From NCBI GenBank assembly GCA_914767715.1, contig OU612066.1, positions 11,039,001-11,103,000 on the forward strand: 64,000 nt of DNA, read 5' to 3'. This DNA comes from Membranipora membranacea (lineage: Eukaryota > Bryozoa > Gymnolaemata > Cheilostomatida > Membraniporidae). Below the pieces are notes generated by a model. That model was given only the letters and a program-made list of their open reading frames with translations. It searched no databases and was not told the DNA's origin. Positions 59,768-64,000 of this stretch are shown here, in pieces. The stretch's first letter is position 1, and every line of letters starts with the position of its first letter. Made by a program: the position numbers and the translations under genes.

Positions 59768-60958
59768 GCCATCATCAAACCACTGCCAAAAACTGACAAG
59801 CCAAATCAACTTAAACACTTCCGACCAATAGCCCTGACAAGCTGCTTATGTAAAACAATGGAACGTCTGCTGAAAAGCTATATAGTTAAAAACACTCCTC
59901 TCGACAATCACCAATTTGCCTACCGAGCTAAAAGATCAACCCAGGATGCAGTATTATGCCTTATTACCACAATAACTAGTTACATAGACCTTCAAGCTGC
60001 CAACTATGCAAGATGCCTATTTCTCGACTTCTCGTCTGCATTTAACACCATCAGTGTCAGTAATCCCCTCACAGAACTGCAACATCTAGACTCCAGAGTT
60101 ACAAACTGGGTGTCGAGTTTCCTGACAGGCAGAACACAAAGAACAATAGTAAACAAAATTCTCTCAACATCAATCACCACCAACACAGGAACACCCCAGG
60201 GTTCTGTCCTCAGTCCTCTATTATTCTCAGTGTATACAAATAGGATTAGGTCAGAACAGAGCAATATAACTATTTTAAAATATGCTGATGACACTTGTAT
60301 TGTTGGTTGCATCTCTGATAATAATGACTTGTCTAATTATTTTAATGAGATCAATAGAATCTCTGGTCTATGCAAAGAACTCGACTTATTACTTAATCCT
60401 TCTAAAACCCAAGAGATGCTTTTCTCCACTAAGAGAGATAAACCTGACAGTCCTACTCTCGAATTAAATGGTGAAAATATAGATTTTTGTGACAATGTTA
60501 AATATTTGGGAGTTCTCTTTGATAACAAATTACGTTTCGAAGATCATGTCAATAATTTTGTATCCAAAGCAAATCAGAGAATGTTTGTCATCAGAACCTT
60601 TAATTATCAGAGTACAAAGCCTTTAGCCTGCATGTTATTTAAAAGTTTTATTGTATCCATTCTAACCTACTGCCTACCTATTTTGTTCACTAGTATTTAT
60701 TCACGAGACAAGAAAGCTCTGAGAAAGTGTTTTAAGCAAGGCAACAGACTAGGTCTTGATATTGGGGACCTAGATTCAGTCATATCAAAACGTACAAAGA
60801 ACCTGGCCCTGCAGATAATACATGATGACGAACATTTTTTAAACAATTTTCTTGAGAAACTCCCCTCAGGCAGATATCGCAGCCTTAAATACAGAACTGC
60901 CTGGGGTAAAGACTCATTCCTCAGACACTTGATTTTGATATTGCAAGATATTTTTTAA
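59768..60958 (+). pseudogene. LINE ORF2 part 2: rest of reverse transcriptase
   Basis: In the same frame as part 1. Motifs in order: HFRPIALTSCLCKTMERLL, HQFAYRAKRSTQDAV, CLFLDFSSAFNTI (first catalytic Asp), GTPQGSVLSPLLFSVYTN, ILKYADDTCIVG (catalytic Asp pair), NVKYLGVLFDNKL, ending in the short C-terminal region usual for CR1/L2. No further lesion is seen up to TAA at 60956-60958. Met at 59858 is only the first ATG after the nonsense codon. Confidence 0.85.
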
Positions 60959-61423
60959 TCCACTAGAAGTCAGACTTTACTTTACTCATTTTGTTTATGT
61001 TTCTTTTTGGTATTCCCTACTCATGTAACAGTATAAACACTCAATCTCGCAGCATACCTAATGTTTGTGTCAAAATAAACCAACCAACCAACCCCTTTGT
61101 ATGTTTTTACTATTTTCAGCGTAATCATCTTCAAGTTTATCTAAGGATATTAATATTCTGAAATTCCATTATTTTTGTTCCACTTCTAAGAAAACCTCTA
61201 TAAATAAATAAATAATAATAGCTAATAGTCACCTGTGTGCGTAGCTATGCAAACCCATTTGAACGATGATATTTCCTTTTATTTTTATTCATTACTGCTT
61301 GGAAATTTGACAATCCAACCTTTACATTATCCTTATATCAAATAATTATTATAATTTAATGCTCCAGGGAACAGGCCACATACACTGATCTTATTTATTA
61401 TGCAAAAGATGGTTTTCAGCTGA

Positions 61424-61730
61424 TTACACTTTTGAAATGAGTTTGTGCAAATTGCACCTCCCTTGAGTGTTGATCAGTCTGCCTGGGTCACTTGAACCAG
61501 CTATGAATAATTCACAGACAACATTGTTGGATGCAGATATTATCATCATATATTCATCTCCGAATCCACAGACATCATTGAACACTATTGGAACTGTTGT
61601 AGCATGACAAAGCTGTTTCTCCTTGTCATAGTATAGGGCAGCGCATGTGTCATCAAAGGAACATAGGCTAAGGCAGTGGCTGTCCTTTGACATAAATCTC
61701 GTTATGTTTACATAATAATGGTCTACAACC
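61424..61730 (-). CDS. 3'-terminal exon of a PAN/apple-like domain gene (partial)
   Basis: After a TTACATCCAG acceptor at 61731-61740 the exon encodes HYYVNITRFMSKDSHCLSLC, SFDDTCAALYYDKEKQLCHA, a FNDVCGFGDEY segment and an ending with NVVCELFIAG and RCNLHKLISKV before TAA. The spacing C-x3-C-x4-6-C-x-A-x2-Y-x7-C is that of PAN/apple domains, extracellular modules that bind protein or carbohydrate. Upstream exons on the minus strand would lie right of 61740, overlapping the 5' region of mucin copy 3 or beyond the window; none was recognised, so the gene may be truncated by the duplication edge at 61771. Confidence 0.55.
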
Positions 61731-61770
61731 CTGGATGTAAATACATTACAATTTTTCAGTAATATTTAGG

Positions 61771-63667
61771 AATTATCAGTTTTCTGCAAACTGGGCAGGG
61801 AACTCAAACGACAATGAATTTAGAAGAGAATTTGTTTTACAAAATTTGCCGTAAAATCTGGTGCTATAATCACATGGGTGTGGAATGAGCACCATAAATT
61901 GTTGATTCAGTCACTTTGCATTTACTGTGAGTCAACGTCTCTGCCTCTCATGCCAAATTAATTTGTTTTTATTTAATAAAATTCAGTCCCCTTTATCTAC
62001 TTATTTAGCTACTGACTTACTCTTGATTGGATGATGTGTTGATACATTTCAAGGCTCAACTGGCTTTACCAAATCTATGAATCACAACTTCGTCCTAAAT
62101 AAGATATTATTTGATTTCGCATAGAACCATAGCATTATTCATCATCGGTTGAATTCACCTAATGTGTATATTGTGATATAAATGAACTCTGGGTCATATG
62201 ACAACTAATACAATTCAACTGGATCACTAATCCACTCTTCTAGCTGCCAGACTTAGAGCATGTCTCTACAAGTAAGGTTATTGCCATATGAGAAGTCTTA
62301 GCTATACATGTTGGACAACAAACATTGGAATCTATTTCTTGATCCCGCATTCTAGATTTGTTCCAATTTTTGTTTCCTCTTTTGTAGAGTTTTACTTTCT
62401 TGAGTGGTTTAATCTTTTTCGCTGTTTAGGGGTTCATAATTTGGTAGGATTAGTTTTCTTATTATAAAAATTCAGTATTAATTAGACCTTTGTAAAACTG
62501 GAGTTGCCTTCACCCAATATGAGTTCAGATAACTTCAAAGTAAGAAGTGATAGTTGAGTTTTGGTTATAGCAAATACAACAGTAAAGTTTGCTCACCTGC
62601 ATCTTAAAGGGCAACCAAGGTTTCAAACAACTTCTCATTGATGGCCATTGATTAATAGCAGATTGTACCTTCTGCATGGGGAAAAAGACAAAATATAATT
62701 CGGATGATTATTCAGCCAGAATTCTTGTGAAACATTTCTTCCATCAGGTACTCAAACTCAGCTAAAAGAGAATACCACATAGCAGTTTCCTGTTCCTGTT
62801 ATTATTTAGCCTGTGCTCTATGATTATTACAGCAAAGTCTTGGAACCTCCCCTAAACTGAAGTGTTACCCAGCTTAGAGTCAGCAACTACTTTGAGTTTT
62901 GCATCGCGTAATGCACAAAGCTGATGCTGCCCAGCACATTATTTGCTACCCATTAATGCATTGCTGCGAAACCTTGGTTGCCCTTTAACCAAATGACAAT
63001 AAGTTTGAACCCAGGTACAGTTTGAATGTCATTGTGGTGCAGATGGCAACACAGTCTCCACAGGTCAGACCTCAGAAAAATTTAGTCAAAATGTGATCGC
63101 ACACCCATTTCGGCAAGCATGGGTATAGGGTGCAGCATGACTACTATCGGTCCAAGTATCTGAACCAACTCTATCTGCTTCTAAGATGGGATCGCTTGTA
63201 GGCCTATTGGCTAAGATCAAAGTGTCACTGCCAATGGCCGATTAGTGCCAGTTCAGTTTTGGCAGCTCGCTGTACACCCACGATTAGGAGGTCCACCATG
63301 GCCTCACCTCTAGGATGCATTCTAGTTTTCTAGGATGTATCACATTCTCAGTATGAGGATTTAGGGCACCTTGCGTCCCTCTTTAGGGGCAGGCCAATCT
63401 TCTGTTTTTTCGCAAATAGCAAGATGATGATGATGAGGTTTCCTCGGTATGCACAAATAACAGATGGTTTAAAAAAAAACACTTGCATGATACAAGTTTT
63501 TTTATAGAATAGCTCTAAAATTTCAAAAGCATTTCTTTATTGGCAAACAGATGAGCATTCACTAAAAAGATATGTCATATTTTGTTTTTAACGTCTTAAT
63601 CTGCAGGGATTCATCAACACCTGTCAATGGTTATATTAATGTTAGAAATACTTTCTATATTTATAAG
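61771..63667 (+). repeat. Duplicated 5' region of a third mucin copy (partner 469-1699)
   Basis: AATTATCAGTTTTCTGCAAA, GGGCAGGGAACTCAAA and many later blocks match 469-1699 in the same order. The right copy is longer because it contains the 377-base element at 62608-62984 and about 200 extra bases near 63185-63440. The similarity is lower than between the two EGF-region copies, so this is an older duplication. Confidence 0.85.
62608..62984. mobile_element. piggyBac-type MITE with TTAA target duplication
   Basis: The 377-base element has perfect 17-base terminal inverted repeats (AGGGCAACCAAGGTTTC at the left, its reverse complement at the right) and is flanked by TTAA on both sides (62604-62607 and 62985-62988). 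The homologous site in copy 1 (about 1270) has a single TTAA and no insertion, giving an empty-site proof. TTAA duplication is specific to piggyBac-superfamily transposition. It has no coding capacity. Confidence 0.88.
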
Positions 63668-64000
63668 CGGCTAGCTGGATTTCCAATAAAGCCCTTGAAG
63701 GTGGCGGAGCATCTAACCCAACTGCCAAGCAGACTACTACTGCTTCACAAACTACCACTTCTCAGCAAACTACTACTACCGAATCAACTACTACTACCAT
63801 GAAATCTACTACTACTACCCTGCAAACCACTGCTACAGAGCAAACTACTACTACCGAGCCAACTAGCACTACAATGCCATCTACTACTACTCAGCAAACC
63901 ACCACTACAGAGCCAACTTCTACTTCTCAACAAACCACTAGTTGGCCATTGACTTCAACTACTATGTCTTCTTCTTCGGCAATTACACATCCACAGGCAA
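63668..64000 (+). CDS. Thr-rich mucin exon of a third mucin-like gene (partial, runs off the window)
   Basis: The exon follows a TTATAAG acceptor and starts ASWISNKALEGGGASNPTAK, a clear paralogue of exon 1700-1846 in the same phase. It then encodes about 90 residues of imperfect repeats such as TTTTESTTTT, TTTTEPTSTT and TSTSQQTTSW with Ser and Pro, an O-glycosylated mucin stalk, and stays open to the window end. The stretch is more than twice as long as in copy 1. Confidence 0.8.

Larger units (their letters stand above)
57995..61096 (+). mobile_element. CR1/L2-type non-LTR retrotransposon (nearly full-length ORF2)
   Basis: One long frame runs from 57995 to 60958 with a single interruption. 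It carries an endonuclease and a reverse transcriptase, followed by about 110 bases of 3' tail ending in an AATAAACCAACCAACCAACC simple repeat (61074-61093), the kind of short tandem tail used by CR1/L2 elements. No separate ORF1 is recognised upstream; 5' truncation is common in LINEs. The domain order and the RKRGKRAGVR ... DELHG start of the endonuclease region fit the CR1/L2/Rex1 group. Confidence 0.85.

Noticed and set aside
63572-63802. Leu-rich open frame overlapping the Thr-rich exon
   Set aside because: It is another frame of the Thr-rich repeats; the Thr-rich frame matches copy 1 and has the correct phase.

Overview
This is a piece of animal nuclear DNA: AT-rich, intron-rich, with GT-AG splice sites, long introns, simple repeats, tRNA-derived SINE-like copies and cut-and-paste and LINE transposons. 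The extracellular domain mix (CUB, NIDO, AMOP, VWD, calcium-binding EGF, PAN/apple-like, mucin-type Thr-rich) and the YqaJ- and hAT-derived genes fit a non-vertebrate, probably marine, metazoan. I cannot name the phylum. Exon limits below come from reading splice sites and checking that codon phase carries across every junction; none has transcript support.

Layout. (1) 1700-21650, plus strand: 30 exons of a large single-pass membrane mucin, about 1730 residues in the window, with its 5' end missing: Thr-rich stalk, two CUB domains, NIDO, AMOP, VWD, an Ig/cadherin-like segment, seven EGF repeats, a juxtamembrane module, a membrane helix and a short tail. (2) 24305-26637, minus strand: a six-exon gene for a small secreted Cys-rich protein (221 residues) of unknown family. 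(3) 26740-32390: gene-poor DNA with repeats and a retroelement scrap. (4) 32445-36895, minus strand: a decayed receptor gene (signal peptide, propeller-like ectodomain, membrane helix, three tandem Tyr-motif cytoplasmic repeats) with four in-frame stops and a frameshift. (5) 37226-38548, plus strand: a decayed YqaJ-nuclease-type gene. (6) 40043-46412, plus strand: a second copy of only the last ten exons of the mucin gene (EGF repeats to tail), intact and about 97% identical in protein. (7) 49016-50822, minus strand: a second, more diverged copy of the small secreted gene. (8) 54334-56527, minus strand: a broken, intron-bearing hAT-transposase-like gene. (9) 57995-61096, plus strand: a CR1/L2-type LINE with one nonsense codon. 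(10) 61424-61730, minus strand: the last exon of a PAN/apple-like gene. (11) 61771-64000, plus strand: the 5' region of a third mucin-gene copy, with a longer Thr-rich exon, running off the window.

The organising event is a tandem duplication at an offset of about 24.7 kb: 14868-24480 matches 39622-49200. Similarity is very high over the mucin exons and falls toward the small secreted gene, of which only exons, not introns, still align. The left breakpoint lies in a TA-rich tract inside an intron, so copy 2 starts in the middle of the first EGF repeat and has no visible start codon or signal peptide. With the third copy at the right edge, the locus is an expanding cluster of membrane mucins interleaved with small secreted proteins and several dead genes. 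A role at the epithelial or mucus surface is inference from domain content only.
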